Shown here: one piece after another, positions 49,807-59,307 of the stretch
How the letters are laid out: every line of letters begins with the position of its first letter
How positions within the stretch are numbered: the first letter of the stretch is position 1
DNA from: Phenylobacterium sp.
Lineage (GTDB): Bacteria > Pseudomonadota > Alphaproteobacteria > Caulobacterales > Caulobacteraceae
Assembly: GCF_030693625.1 (NCBI RefSeq)
Contig: NZ_JAUYAF010000073.1
Coordinates: forward strand, 1 to 64,000
Direction: 5' to 3'
Length of the DNA stretch: 64,000 nucleotides
Position numbers and translations under genes: made by a program
Notes under the pieces: generated by a model
What the model was told of the DNA's origin: nothing
What the model saw: the letters and a program-made list of their open reading frames with translations, nothing else
The model's database searches: none

Positions 49807-51921
49807 CTACTTGGCGCCCTGGACCTTGGCCGGCTCCGCGCCGGCCTGGGCGTTGCGGGCCTCGGTCAGGACATAGGCGCGGATGTCCTCGGCGTCCTTC
49901 GGGCTCAGGAAGCGGGCGAAGCCGGCCATGCCTCTGTCCTTCAGGGCGCCGTCGATGACCACCGACTTCCAGCTCTCGGCGGCCAGCAGCATCTGCGACT
50001 TCTTCAGGTCGGGCAGATAGGCGCCCGAGGCGCTGGGCCCGTGGCAGACCTGGCAGTTGTTGTGGAAGAGGGCGAAGCCCGCCTTCACATCGCCGGTCGA
50101 CGTGACGCCGGTGAGCTCCAGGTTTGGGACCACCGGGATGTCGTAGGGTTTGGCCACCGCCTTGCCCCCCAGCTTGAACACCAGCAGCCGGCCGGCCAAC
50201 CTCGGCCGCTCGCGCAGCACCACCGAGGCCGAGACCGGCGCCCCGCCGCCATAGCCCACCATCAGGGCCACGTATTGCTCACCGTCGATCTCATAGGTGG
50301 AGGGGGCGGCGACCACGCCGTTCTCGGTCCTGTAGCTCCATAGCTTCTTGCCGGTGGTGGCCTCATAGGCGACGAACTCACCCAGGCCGTTGCCCTGGAA
50401 CACCAGGCCACCCGCCGTCGACATCACGCCGCCGTTCCAGAAATAGGGGTGCTCCACGGTCCAGCGGGCCTTTTGCGCCACGGGGTCCCAGGCGACGAGT
50501 TGGCCTTTGAACATGGCCTTCAGACCCGCAAGTTGGGCCTTGTCGTTGGGCAGGGCGTTGGCGAGGAAGTCGCCGCCCAGGTTCCAGGCGCCCTGGCGGT
50601 GCTTGTAGTTGGGATCGTTGACATAGGCGAAGGGCAGGACCTGGGCCGGGATGTAGACCAGGCCGGTCTGCGGACTGAACGACATCGGATGCCAATTGTG
50701 GCCGCCCAGCGGACCGGGGAACTGCAGGGACGGCGCATTCACATAGCGCGCGCCGGGGGTTTCGATGGGCCGCCCGGTCTTGGGATCGACACCCGTGGCC
50801 CAGGTGATCTGCACATAGGGCTTGGCCGAGAGCAGCTCGCCGGTGGCCCGGTCCAGCACATAGAAGAAGCCGTTCTTGGGGGCCTGCATCAACACCTTGC
50901 GCGGCGCGCCGGCCACGGTGATGTCGGCCAGGATGATGTGCTGGGTGGCGGTGTAGTCCCAGGTTTCGGCCGGGGTGGTCTGATAGTGCCAGACATAGGC
51001 GCCGGTGTCAGGCTTCAGGGCCAGGATCGAGGACAGGAAGATGTTGTCGCCCTTGCCGTCCGACCGCTTCACGTGGTTCCAGGGCGAACCATTGCCGACG
51101 CCGACATAGAGGATGTCCAGGGCCGGGTCGTAGGCCATGGAATCCCAGACCGTGCCGCCGCCGCCGGTTTTCTTCCAGCCGTCGCCGAACCAGGTGGCCG
51201 CGGCCTTCTCGGCCATCACCTTGTCGGAGGCCGCGCCATCGGGCTTGCCGTCGGGATTGGGGGTGGTGAAGAAACGCCACGCCATCTTCCCGGTGCCGGC
51301 GTCATAGGCCGACAGATAGCCGCGCACCCCGTACTCGGCGCCGCCGTTGCCGATCAGCACCTTGTCCTTGATGATCCGGGGCGCGCCGGTGATCGTATAG
51401 GGCTGGGAATTGTCGGTGGTCTGGACGCTCCAGACCGGCTTGCCCGTGCCCGCGTCCAACGCGATCAGGCGGCCGTCGAGGGTTCCGAAATAGACCTTGC
51501 CCTTCCAGACCGCCACGCCGCGGTTGACCACATCACAGCAGGCGTCGAAGGCCTTGGCGCCGTCGACCTTGGGGTCGAAGGCCCACTTCTGCTCGCCGGT
51601 CTTGGCGTCAAAGGCGTAGACCTTGGACCAGGCGGTGGTGGTGTACATGACGCCATCGACCACCACCGGGGTGGCCTCCTGGCCGCGATCGGTGTCGAAC
51701 TCGTGGTGCCAGGCCAGGCCGAGCGTCCCGACGTTCTTGGTGTCGATTTTGGTCAGGGGGCTGTAGCGCTGCTCGTCATAGGTCCGGCCGACGGACATCC
51801 AGTCGCCATTGCCTGACGCCGCGACCAGCCGCTTGGCGTCCAGGTCGCCCGGCTTGCCCTGTCCGCAGGCGGCGACAGCGGCGGCCAACGCCATGACGAT
51901 GGCGAGCTTGGTAAGCTTCAT
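49807..51921 (-). CDS. PQQ-dependent alcohol dehydrogenase with cytochrome c domain
   Basis: A 704-residue quinohaemoprotein. The signal sequence ends AAAVAACGQG, so it may be a lipoprotein. The eight-bladed propeller shows family marks: TKIDTKNVGTLGLAWHHEF, FDACCDVVNRGVAVWKG (the neighbouring Cys-Cys pair that covers PQQ) and WDYTATQHIILAD (the Asp that acts as base). The C-terminal cytochrome c domain has CQVCH and a late Met (RGMAGF). It should oxidise primary alcohols in the periplasm and pass electrons to the respiratory chain. PQQ synthesis genes are not in the window. Confidence 0.93.
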   Translation of the reverse strand: MKLTKLAIVMALAAAVAACGQGKPGDLDAKRLVAASGNGDWMSVGRTYDEQRYSPLTKIDTKNVGTLGLAWHHEFDTDRGQEATPVVVDGVMYTTTAWSKVYAFDAKTGEQKWAFDPKVDGAKAFDACCDVVNRGVAVWKGKVYFGTLDGRLIALDAGTGKPVWSVQTTDNSQPYTITGAPRIIKDKVLIGNGGAEYGVRGYLSAYDAGTGKMAWRFFTTPNPDGKPDGAASDKVMAEKAAATWFGDGWKKTGGGGTVWDSMAYDPALDILYVGVGNGSPWNHVKRSDGKGDNIFLSSILALKPDTGAYVWHYQTTPAETWDYTATQHIILADITVAGAPRKVLMQAPKNGFFYVLDRATGELLSAKPYVQITWATGVDPKTGRPIETPGARYVNAPSLQFPGPLGGHNWHPMSFSPQTGLVYIPAQVLPFAYVNDPNYKHRQGAWNLGGDFLANALPNDKAQLAGLKAMFKGQLVAWDPVAQKARWTVEHPYFWNGGVMSTAGGLVFQGNGLGEFVAYEATTGKKLWSYRTENGVVAAPSTYEIDGEQYVALMVGYGGGAPVSASVVLRERPRLAGRLLVFKLGGKAVAKPYDIPVVPNLELTGVTSTGDVKAGFALFHNNCQVCHGPSASGAYLPDLKKSQMLLAAESWKSVVIDGALKDRGMAGFARFLSPKDAEDIRAYVLTEARNAQAGAEPAKVQGAK

Positions 51922-52045
51922 GATGTCCTCCCGACCGTGTCTTCCGGCCCTAGCGCTACTATGCGCGCAGGCGCCAAGGCCGCAACCTGTGACGTAGCGT
52001 CAGACCCCGTTCGCCCGCGGTTCGGGAAGCGCGCCGTTAACGTCC

Positions 52046-52057
52046 GACTCAGGACTC
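52046..52057. promoter_or_regulatory. Two closely spaced GANTC sites upstream of the response regulator gene
   Basis: GACTC at 52046-52050 and again at 52053-52057, about 95 bases before the ATG at 52151, with GTTAAC just upstream. GANTC is the CcrM methylation site and is enriched in cell-cycle promoters of Caulobacter-like bacteria. Confidence 0.45.
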
Positions 52058-52150
52058 CGAAACCCGTCCTTTACCCAAGGCCTGTATCAATCCGGGTCAA
52101 CAAGAGGCCTCGTCCATGCGGCGGCGCCCGGTTCTGGTGGGTGTTTTCAA

Positions 52151-53644
52151 ATGACCAAGACGGTCCTTGTCGTCGATGATGATCCGACGCAGCGCAGGCT
52201 GATCCAGGCGGTGCTGGAGCGCGAGGGCTTTGTCGCGGTCCACGCCGAGAACGGCGACCAGGCGATCGCCCGCCTGCAGTCGGGCGCGGCGACCGACCTG
52301 GTGCTGCTGGACCTGGTGATGCCCGGCATCACCGGCCAGGACACGCTGAAGGAGATGCGGGCCCGGGGTCACAACCAGCCGGTCATCGTCATCACCGCGA
52401 CCGGCGGCATCGACACCGTGGTGGCCGCCATGCAGGCCGGCGCGTGCGACTTCTTCGTCAAGCCGGCCTCGCCCGAACGGATCATCGTCTCGATCCGCAA
52501 CGCCCTGAACCTGGGGTCGCTGAAGAGCGAGGTGGAGCGGCTGAAGAAGCACGCCACCGGCCGCGCCAGCTTCGCCGACATGGTGGGCGACTCGCCCGCC
52601 ATGACCATGGTCAAGCGCCTGGGCGAGCGGGCGGCCAAGTCCTCCATCCCCATCCTGATCACCGGCGAGAGCGGGGTCGGCAAGGAAGTGATCGCGCGCG
52701 CCGTGCACGGGTCATCCGACCGCGCCGGCAAGCCCTTCGTGGCGGTGAACTGCGGAGCCATCCCGGAGAACCTGATCGAGAGCATCCTGTTCGGTCACGA
52801 GAAGGGCAGCTTCACCGGCGCGACCGACAAGCACCTGGGCAAGTTCCAGGAGGCCAATGGCGGCACCCTGTTCCTGGACGAGGTGGGCGAGCTCCCCCTC
52901 GACATGCAGGTCAAGCTGCTGCGCGTGCTGCAGGAGGGCGAGGTGGACGCCATCGGCTCCAAGCGCTCCCTGAAGGTCGATGTCCGCATCGTCTCGGCCA
53001 CCAACCGCGATCCCGCCCAGGCGGTGAAGGACGGCCAGTTCCGCGAGGACCTGTTCTATCGCCTGAACGTCTTCCCCATCGAGGCCCCGGCCTTGCGCGA
53101 ACGGCGCGAGGACATCCCGGCCCTGGTGGAGCACTTCATCCGCCGCTTCAACATCGAAGAGGGCAAGTCAGTCACCGGCGCCTCGGCCGAGACCCTGGCC
53201 TTCCTCACGGCCTTCGACTGGCCGGGCAATGTGCGCCAGCTGGAGAACGCCGTCTATCGCGCCATCGTCCTGGCCGACTCCCCCTATCTGCAGCCCTACG
53301 ACTTCCCGGCGATCTCGGGCGTCGCGGCCCCGCCGCCCGAGGCGGTGTCGCCGACCTCGCTGATGGCCGCCCCGCCGGTGCTGCCCACGGCCCAGCAACT
53401 GATCGCCGAGATGCCGACGGACGCGCCGGTGCGTATTCTCGACGGCCGCGGCCACCTGCGCACCCTGGAGGAGATCGAGCGCGACCTCATCCAGCTGGCC
53501 ATCGAGATCTATGCCGGCCACATGAGCGAGGTCGCGCGCCGCCTCGGCATCGGTCGCTCCACCCTCTATCGCAAGGTGCGCGAGCAGGGCCTGGAGGGGA
53601 TCCTGGAGAAGGGCGAGGGCGACGACGCCACCGCGGTGGCGTGA
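52151..53644 (+). CDS. Sigma-54-dependent response regulator (NtrC family, TacA-like)
   Basis: A 497-residue protein: receiver domain (1-125; [19 protein letters not shown], phospho-Asp in VLLDLVMPG, Lys in FFVKPASPE), AAA+ sigma-54 activation domain (about 145-375; [36 protein letters not shown]) and a C-terminal Fis-like helix-turn-helix ([19 protein letters not shown]). The sigma-54 loop reads GSFTGA instead of GAFTGA. Length and receiver resemble Caulobacter TacA, which drives stalk genes, but identity is not certain. It needs RpoN. Two GANTC sites in its promoter fit cell-cycle control. Confidence 0.9.
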   Translation: MTKTVLVVDDDPTQRRLIQAVLEREGFVAVHAENGDQAIARLQSGAATDLVLLDLVMPGITGQDTLKEMRARGHNQPVIVITATGGIDTVVAAMQAGACDFFVKPASPERIIVSIRNALNLGSLKSEVERLKKHATGRASFADMVGDSPAMTMVKRLGERAAKSSIPILITGESGVGKEVIARAVHGSSDRAGKPFVAVNCGAIPENLIESILFGHEKGSFTGATDKHLGKFQEANGGTLFLDEVGELPLDMQVKLLRVLQEGEVDAIGSKRSLKVDVRIVSATNRDPAQAVKDGQFREDLFYRLNVFPIEAPALRERREDIPALVEHFIRRFNIEEGKSVTGASAETLAFLTAFDWPGNVRQLENAVYRAIVLADSPYLQPYDFPAISGVAAPPPEAVSPTSLMAAPPVLPTAQQLIAEMPTDAPVRILDGRGHLRTLEEIERDLIQLAIEIYAGHMSEVARRLGIGRSTLYRKVREQGLEGILEKGEGDDATAVA

Positions 53645-53671
53645 CGAGCGGCGCGGCCTTGATGCCCTAGA

Positions 53672-53698
53672 GTCCTTCTTCCCTTGCGGAAGAAGGAC
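53672..53698. terminator. Hairpin after the response regulator gene
   Basis: GTCCTTCTTCC pairs exactly with GGAAGAAGGAC around CTTGC (11-bp stem). It lies between the response regulator and the convergent small gene and has the form of the CTTCTTCCC-type intergenic repeats common in Caulobacteraceae. Confidence 0.7.
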
Positions 53699-53701
53699 GT
53701 C

Positions 53702-53794
53702 CTACTCAGGCAGCGCCGGCGCCTCGGGAGCGGCGGGCATGGCGCCGCCCCACATGACGTGGAACCAGAGGGAAAGCGCGAAGGGCAAAGGCAT
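53702..53794 (-). CDS. Possible 30-residue hydrophobic small protein
   Basis: ATG at 53794 opens 30 codons to TAG: M-P-L-P-F-A-L-S-L-W-F-H-V-M-W-G-G-A, then a Pro/Ala/Glu tail. AGGAG lies eight bases upstream of the ATG, and a GGAAC-N17-CGTA sequence (53820-53845) lies a normal distance further up, giving a leader of about 22 bases. The hydrophobic first half could sit in the membrane. It is the only coding candidate in 53645-53860. I know no family; it is real by its ribosome site and promoter layout only. Confidence 0.45.
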   Translation of the reverse strand: MPLPFALSLWFHVMWGGAMPAAPEAPALPE

Positions 53795-53819
53795 GGCGGG
53801 AACTCCTGTCTCCCCTTCG

Positions 53820-53845
53820 TACGCATTCCGCGCGCCTGAGGTTCC
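53820..53845 (-). promoter_or_regulatory. EcfG-like promoter candidate for the small gene
   Basis: On the minus strand: GGAAC (53845-53841), 17 bases, CGTA (53823-53820). It differs at one base from the CGTT -10 core. The position fits transcription of the 30-codon gene at 53794. Confidence 0.4.
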
Positions 53846-53860
53846 CCGACCCGCGTTCGG

Positions 53861-54232
53861 CTAGTGGCCGCCCTCAACCCAGGGCAGGCCGGCGTTGCGG
53901 AAGGCCTCGGCCAGGGCGGCTTCCAGTTCGATGGCCTCCCAGCGCCGCAGGGGATTGAGGTGCGCCACCACCTCGGGAAGCAGACGCACGCCGAAGCGGT
54001 TCACATGGCGGCTCGCCTTGTATCCAGTCTTGTGCTGGTCAAACCGGAGGTCGGGATCGCGCGAGGTCTCGCCCACATAGAAGCCCCAAGGCGGGGTGCG
54101 ACGGCGATCCTCCAGCAGCACGATGTAGAGGGCGTGTCCGGCGCGCCTCTGCCGGTGGGTGACAGCCTTCAGGGTCAAGGCCGCCCGTCGGGCCCGGGCC
54201 ACCAGGGCCGGGAGGGAGTCATCGTCGATCAC
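53861..54232 (-). CDS. GIY-YIG-like domain protein
   Basis: A 123-residue protein. ALYIVLLEDRR then PPWGFYVGETSRDPDLRFDQHKTGYKASRHV follow the spacing of the GIY-YIG nuclease core (Tyr-Ile-Val ... Tyr-Val-Gly ... Arg ... His), and EAIELEAALAEAFR gives the late Glu helix. The fold is likely; nuclease action is not shown. The start is GTG at 54232, five bases after the stop of the basic protein gene, so it belongs to the gapR operon. Role there is unknown. Confidence 0.65.
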   Translation of the reverse strand: MIDDDSLPALVARARRAALTLKAVTHRQRRAGHALYIVLLEDRRRTPPWGFYVGETSRDPDLRFDQHKTGYKASRHVNRFGVRLLPEVVAHLNPLRRWEAIELEAALAEAFRNAGLPWVEGGH

Positions 54233-54237
54233 GGAGG

Positions 54238-54570
54238 TCAGTCGCCCTCGGGCTCGGGCTTGGCAGGGCCGCGACGCTTGAAGCCGCCGCCACGCTTAGC
54301 TGGGAAGCGCGGCTCGCCCTTGGCCTTGGCGACGATCTCCTTCAGCTTGATGTGCTGCATCATCGAGAAGGCCTCGCCCGCGCCGCCCTTCTCGGGATCG
54401 GCGAAGGCGCGGCCGTAGGTCTTCACCCGCTCGGTGACGGACTCCAGGAATTCACCCTCCCAGTCGGAGAGCTTGACGCCTGCCTTGTCGGCCGTGCGCT
54501 GGGCGCGCCTCAGGGCGTTCAGCGCGGCCCGCTGGGCCTGCGCCTTCCGGTCTGGTGGGCCGCGCTTCAA
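54238..54570 (-). CDS. Small basic hypothetical protein in the gapR operon
   Basis: A 110-residue basic protein. The N-terminal part is helical ([45 protein letters not shown]); the C-terminal tail is rich in Lys, Arg and Gly ([21 protein letters not shown]). It starts with TTG at 54570, whose last bases overlap the gapR stop (TTGA). No family is known to me. Its basic tail and tight coupling to gapR suggest nucleic-acid contact; that is inference. Confidence 0.65.
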   Translation of the reverse strand: MKRGPPDRKAQAQRAALNALRRAQRTADKAGVKLSDWEGEFLESVTERVKTYGRAFADPEKGGAGEAFSMMQHIKLKEIVAKAKGEPRFPAKRGGGFKRRGPAKPEPEGD

Positions 54571-54836
54571 ATCACTCCGAGCGCGGAGAGGTAGAGATCC
54601 AGGATCGCATCTTCTTCCTGGCGCTTGGCGGCGTCCTGCTTGCGGATGCGGATCACCTTGCGCAGAATCTTGACGTCGAAGCCGTTGCCCTTGGCCTCGG
54701 CGAAGACCTCCTTGATCTGCTCGGCGATCTCCGACTTCTCCTGTTCGAGGCGCTCGATGCGCTCGATGATGCTCTTCAGCTGGCCCTGGGCCGTCTGGTT
54801 CAGGATGTCGGCGTGGGCGGTGGCGTCGTCGGCCAT
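54567..54836 (-). CDS. gapR: Nucleoid-associated protein GapR (DUF2312)
   Basis: An 89-residue protein matching Gap[53 protein letters not shown] then [14 protein letters not shown]. In Caulobacter GapR is an essential tetramer that surrounds overtwisted DNA, found ahead of replication and transcription. The coiled-coil helices and the basic RIRKQD segment are present. The ATG at 54836 is the proper start; the open frame extends upstream. It heads a three-gene minus-strand operon. Confidence 0.95.
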   Translation of the reverse strand: MADDATAHADILNQTAQGQLKSIIERIERLEQEKSEIAEQIKEVFAEAKGNGFDVKILRKVIRIRKQDAAKRQEEDAILDLYLSALGVI

Positions 54837-54913
54837 GGGAACTCGCGGGTCGGAGGCTGGAAAGCGGCGGACACTAGCCTCGCGCCGGGCCGCTGTCATC
54901 CAGCTCTGAACCG

Positions 54914-56122
54914 TCAGTCCGCCGTCCTCGCCCGCGCTCTGACCCGCGCGCCGTCGCGGACCTTGTCGGAGGGGAAGACCACCAGCCGGTCGCCCCCCTT
55001 CAGCCCCGACAGCACCTCGGCCTCCTGGTCGGTGAGGGCGCCGACCGTGATGGGGATCAGCCGCGCCCGCCCTGCCTCGATCCGGTAAACCGCCCAGCGC
55101 CCGTCGGCGCGCACCAGGGCGCCGACGGGGACCTTCAGGGCGTGGGGCGATCGGCGCAGGATCACCCGGCCCCAGACGCGGTAGCCCGGCCCCAGACGCG
55201 CCCAGGTCGCCGGCGGGCCGGTGAGTTGCAACAGCACCCGCACCCTCTGCTCCTCGACCCCCAGGGCCGAGGTCTTGGTGAAGGCCTGGGGCTCCACCCG
55301 GCGCACCACCGCCGGCAGGGTTCCGGGGCCGCCCCAGTCATAGATCTCGGCGCCCATGCCCTCGGCGATCCGCACCGCGTCCTGGGACAGGAACTCGATG
55401 GCCGCCTCCAGGCCGGCCTGGTCGCTGACCTCCAGCAGGGGCGCGCCCATGGCCAGCGGCGCGGCGCTCTCCTGCAGCACACGGGTGACATAACCCGACG
55501 CTGGCGAGGTCACTGTCACCGCCTGGCCGCCGGCGGCGTCGGGGCCCAGCAGGGCGCCGCGGGCCACCGCCAGTTCCGATCGCCGGACCGCCAGTTGGGC
55601 GGCGGCGGCCCGCACTGCGGCGCGACCGGCGCGGCTCTGGGCCTCGGCCGACTCCAGGGCCTGGCGGGCGGCGAAGCCTTTCTCGGCCAGGACCCGGACC
55701 CGGGCGAGGTCGCCATCGGCCTTGCGCGCCTCGACCGCCAGCTGCTCCTGCTGAGCCTGAGCGGCGCCAACCGCGGCCTGGGCCGCCGTCGCGGCCGCCT
55801 CGGCCTGGGTTCGGGCGCGAGGGTCCATCAGATCGGCGCTGGCGGGGCGTATCCGGGCCACCACAGTCGTGCCCGCCACCACCGGGTCCCCGACATGCAG
55901 CTCAACCCGCTCGAGCCGGCCGGAAACCGGGGCGGCCACCAGATAGGCTTCCCGCACCCGGGCCAAGCCCTGGTCGGCGACGCTCAGGGCGATGGGGCCC
56001 ACGGTCGCGGCGCCGACCTCCACCGGCACGGGGCGCGGGACCAGCAGCAGGGCCAGGGCGCCAACCGCCACCGCCGTCGCCGCGCCCGCCAGCGCCCATC
56101 TCACCCACTTGATGTCGGCCAT
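54914..56122 (-). CDS. Periplasmic adaptor (membrane-fusion) protein of an ABC exporter
   Basis: A 402-residue HlyD/MacA-like protein. One N-terminal anchor ([21 protein letters not shown]), a lipoyl-like barrel ([30 protein letters not shown]), a long coiled-coil hairpin (about 95-190, Ala/Gln-rich) and a beta-barrel domain ([31 protein letters not shown]). It bridges the inner-membrane ABC pair encoded upstream to an outer-membrane channel. It lies four bases after the permease gene. No outer-membrane channel gene is in the window. Confidence 0.88.
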   Translation of the reverse strand: MADIKWVRWALAGAATAVAVGALALLLVPRPVPVEVGAATVGPIALSVADQGLARVREAYLVAAPVSGRLERVELHVGDPVVAGTTVVARIRPASADLMDPRARTQAEAAATAAQAAVGAAQAQQEQLAVEARKADGDLARVRVLAEKGFAARQALESAEAQSRAGRAAVRAAAAQLAVRRSELAVARGALLGPDAAGGQAVTVTSPASGYVTRVLQESAAPLAMGAPLLEVSDQAGLEAAIEFLSQDAVRIAEGMGAEIYDWGGPGTLPAVVRRVEPQAFTKTSALGVEEQRVRVLLQLTGPPATWARLGPGYRVWGRVILRRSPHALKVPVGALVRADGRWAVYRIEAGRARLIPITVGALTDQEAEVLSGLKGGDRLVVFPSDKVRDGARVRARARTAD

Positions 56123-56126
56123 GGCC

Positions 56127-58496
56127 CTACTCCCTGGTCTTGAGAACGCTCACGAGGTCGAGCCCCCAGATGCGGCGCACCACCAGCGCCCCGCCCAGCA
56201 GCACGGCGCTCAGATAGGCTGCGATGGCTAGGCCATAGCTCTGAGCGGTGATCACCGCCGGCAGCCGCAGCTCGTCGCGCGAATAGGCTGCCACCAGACC
56301 ATGGGCCAAGGCCTGCCCCCCCAGCACTCCGAGCGGAACCGCCGCCAGGGCCAGGATCACCAGCTCGCCGGCCAGGATATAGGCGCACTCCCCATGGCCG
56401 AAGCCCAGGACATGCAGGGTGGCCAGGTCCCGCGACCGCTCCGATAGCGAGATGCGGGTGACGTTGTAGGCCACCCCGAAGGCGATCGCGGCGGCGAAGC
56501 CGACATAGAAGATCAGGGTCACGCGGAAGGCTTCGGCCATGGCCTGGCGCCAGGCGGCCACCGTCTCGTCGCGGGAGGAGGCGCCGACGATGCCAGGCCT
56601 GGCCTCCACGGCGCGGTAGAAGGCCGGCCGTGCGTCGGACGCCACCAGCAGCTCGGCGCGGTTGGCCAGGTCGCCCTCGCCCATCAGCCGGTTCAGGGCG
56701 CGGCGGTCCAGATAGGCGGCGAAGCCCGTATAGTCGCGGGCAAGGGCGTTAATGGTCATCAGGGCGCTCGGCCTGCGTCCGTCCAGCACCTCTACCCAGA
56801 CCCGGTCGCCGGCCTGCAGGCCGAGGCGGCCCGCCAGCGCTTCGCTCACCACCAGGCCGTCCCCCTTGAACGCGATGGGCTGGTCGCGGGCGTCCAGGGG
56901 CTGCTGCAGGCGCGCGTCGGAGTCCAGGCCCACCAGGCGTGTGGTCTCCTCGCGCCCGGCGGCCTTCAGGCGTGCGGCCACCACACGCACGGGCTCGGCC
57001 GCCGTCACCCCGGGCAGCCGTCCGATCTCGATGACGGCGGCGATCCCGCGCGCCTCGGCCAGGCCGACCGACTCCGTCCAACGCTGGGTGCGGAAATAGG
57101 CCTGGTCCACAACCTGGTCGATGCTGTCGAACAAGAACTGGGTCCCCACCAGCAGGGACAGGCTGGAGGCCAAGCCCAGGGCGGCCAGGGCGCCCCGCAT
57201 CGGGAACCGCTCCAGGTGGCGCACCACCATCCGGGTGGCCTGGTCGACCCCAGCGCCCCGCACCAGGCGGTCCATCAGGCCGGCGCGATAGGTGGCGGGC
57301 CGCGGCGGCGACATGGCCACCGCCGGCGACAGCGCCGCGGCGCGGCGCACGGCCATCAGCGACCCGGCCAGGGCCGCCCCAACCGCCACCGCCGAGGCGC
57401 CGGCGAAGGCCGGCCAATGGAAGGTCACATCCAGGACCGGAAAGCGGAAATAGTCCCGATAGACGTCGACGATCGCCGCCCCCAGGGCGCCGCCTAGCAG
57501 CCCTCCCGCCACGGCGCCGGTCAGGCCGATCGCGCCCGCCAGCTTCAGATAGGGTGAGGCCGCCTCCAGATCGCTGTAGCCGAAAGCCTTGAGCAGGCCG
57601 ATCTGCTCGCGCTCGGCCTCCACCAGCCGGGTGACCACCAGATGCACCAGGGCCGCGGCGATCAGCAGGAAGATCGGCGGCAGGATGGTGGCCGAGGTGG
57701 ACAGCTCCTTGAGCTCGGCATCCAGGAACGCGTGGGAGGGCTGGTCGGCCCGGGCGTAGGCCGCGCGGCCGCCATAGGGCGCCAGCAGACGATCGACGTC
57801 CCGCAACACACCGGCGACCGAGACCCCGGGCGCGAGGCGGAAGGCCGCGGTGTTGAAGGCCCCAGACATGCCGGCCACCCGCTCAACCGCCGGCCGCGGC
57901 GCCCACAGCACACCCTGGTGAGCGTCATCGGGCATGAAGGATTCCGGGGCCGGGACATAGACGTACTCGGGCGACAGCGCCGCTCCGACGATCTTGAAAT
58001 CGAAGGTCCGCCCGCCGATCACCGCGCTCAGCTTCTGCCCCAGATGAAGGTGGGCGGCGGTCATGAAGGTCTTCAGGGCCACGGCCTCGTCGGTGCGCGC
58101 GGGGTCCGGGAGCCGCCCCTCGACCAGCACGATCCCATTGAGCGCCGCCCGCTCGTCCTGCGGCAGGGCGATCAGCCGGGCGGTCGCCGGCCGCGCCAGG
58201 CCGGGCACATCCATCAGCCCCACCTCGGCGATCCGCACGTCGAGCGCGCTCACACCCTCGATGGCCGCGAGATCCCGCGCCAGGGACAGCGGGGCGTGCT
58301 TGGCCTGGGCGAAGGCGTCGGCGAAGCGCGTCTCCTCGTAGAACGCCGCCTGGGCCGTCGCCAGGGCTCGCTGGGCGGAGAAGGACATCACCGCCACCGA
58401 GACCCCGCAGGCGATCAGCAGGGCGATGGCCATCACCTGCCACTTCATGCGCCACAGGTCGCGCAGCACCTTGCGATCCAGGGGGGCGAGCCTCAC
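56127..58496 (-). CDS. FtsX-type ABC transporter permease, large two-module form
   Basis: A 789-residue inner-membrane protein. It has an N-terminal span ([21 protein letters not shown]), a large periplasmic domain (about 50-260), two FtsX-like membrane units (about 265-400: [36 protein letters not shown]; and about 670-785: [42 protein letters not shown]) and a second soluble domain between. The layout is that of LolC/MacB-like exporters duplicated into one chain. The start is GTG, overlapping the ATPase stop. It probably expels a lipophilic compound or pulls lipids. Confidence 0.88.
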   Translation of the reverse strand: MRLAPLDRKVLRDLWRMKWQVMAIALLIACGVSVAVMSFSAQRALATAQAAFYEETRFADAFAQAKHAPLSLARDLAAIEGVSALDVRIAEVGLMDVPGLARPATARLIALPQDERAALNGIVLVEGRLPDPARTDEAVALKTFMTAAHLHLGQKLSAVIGGRTFDFKIVGAALSPEYVYVPAPESFMPDDAHQGVLWAPRPAVERVAGMSGAFNTAAFRLAPGVSVAGVLRDVDRLLAPYGGRAAYARADQPSHAFLDAELKELSTSATILPPIFLLIAAALVHLVVTRLVEAEREQIGLLKAFGYSDLEAASPYLKLAGAIGLTGAVAGGLLGGALGAAIVDVYRDYFRFPVLDVTFHWPAFAGASAVAVGAALAGSLMAVRRAAALSPAVAMSPPRPATYRAGLMDRLVRGAGVDQATRMVVRHLERFPMRGALAALGLASSLSLLVGTQFLFDSIDQVVDQAYFRTQRWTESVGLAEARGIAAVIEIGRLPGVTAAEPVRVVAARLKAAGREETTRLVGLDSDARLQQPLDARDQPIAFKGDGLVVSEALAGRLGLQAGDRVWVEVLDGRRPSALMTINALARDYTGFAAYLDRRALNRLMGEGDLANRAELLVASDARPAFYRAVEARPGIVGASSRDETVAAWRQAMAEAFRVTLIFYVGFAAAIAFGVAYNVTRISLSERSRDLATLHVLGFGHGECAYILAGELVILALAAVPLGVLGGQALAHGLVAAYSRDELRLPAVITAQSYGLAIAAYLSAVLLGGALVVRRIWGLDLVSVLKTRE

Positions 58497-59212
58497 CAGG
58501 CCATCTCCCTGGGCGCCGTCTTGCGAGGGTTGTCCGCCACCTCGGTGATCTGGCCGTCGCGGAAGCGGATGACGCGGTCGGCCATCGCCCCGATGGAGGT
58601 GTTGTGGGAGACGATCATGGTGGTCGCCCCCACCGCGGCGGTGACCTCGGCGATGGCCTCCAGGACGCGGACCCCGCTCTCGCTGTCCAGCGATCCGGTG
58701 GGTTCGTCGCAGAACAGCAGTTCGGGCCGTTTGGCGATGGCGCGCGCCACGGCCACCCTCTGCTGCTCGCCGCCGGAGAGCTGGGCGGGGAAGTGATCCA
58801 GTCGTTCCGCCAGGCCGACACGGGCCAAGGCCTCCTCCGGCGGCATGGGATCGCGGGAGATTTCGGTGATGAGGGCCACATTCTCCCGCGCCGTCAGGCT
58901 GGGAACCAGGTTGAAGAACTGGAAAATGAAGCCGACGCTCGCCCGTCGGTACCGGGTCAGTTCCCGGTCGCTGGCGGTGGTCAGCTCCAGATCATGGAAA
59001 CGCGCCGATCCCGAACTCGCCCGGTCGAGCCCGCCAAGGATGTTGAGCAGGGTCGACTTCCCCGAGCCCGACGGGCCCAGCAGCACCAGGGTCTCGCCCT
59101 TGGCGATCTGCAGGTCGACGCCGCGCAGGGCGTGCACCTCCCCGGCCTCTGTCCTGTAGACCTTGGACAGACCGCGGATGTCGAAGGCCGGCGTCGTGTG
59201 GGAAGAGTCCAT
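58493..59212 (-). CDS. ABC transporter ATP-binding protein (LolD/MacB-type)
   Basis: A 239-residue ATPase: Walker [12 protein letters not shown] near residue 42, Q-loop [20 protein letters not shown], signature [16 protein letters not shown], Walker [13 protein letters not shown] and the switch His in IVSHN. It powers the FtsX-type permease encoded next with a GTGA overlap. The gene order ATPase - permease - adaptor matches exporter operons of the DevBCA/MacAB kind. ATG at 59212. Confidence 0.93.
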   Translation of the reverse strand: MDSSHTTPAFDIRGLSKVYRTEAGEVHALRGVDLQIAKGETLVLLGPSGSGKSTLLNILGGLDRASSGSARFHDLELTTASDRELTRYRRASVGFIFQFFNLVPSLTARENVALITEISRDPMPPEEALARVGLAERLDHFPAQLSGGEQQRVAVARAIAKRPELLFCDEPTGSLDSESGVRVLEAIAEVTAAVGATTMIVSHNTSIGAMADRVIRFRDGQITEVADNPRKTAPREMAW

Positions 59213-59307
59213 GTTCGGCCCCGGGCCCCTCCGCCGCGAATTGGCCTCAACCCTGGCCGGCCTGGCCCTGGTCGGCCTTGATCGGGGTCAACGCTAGGTT
59301 GGCGCGC

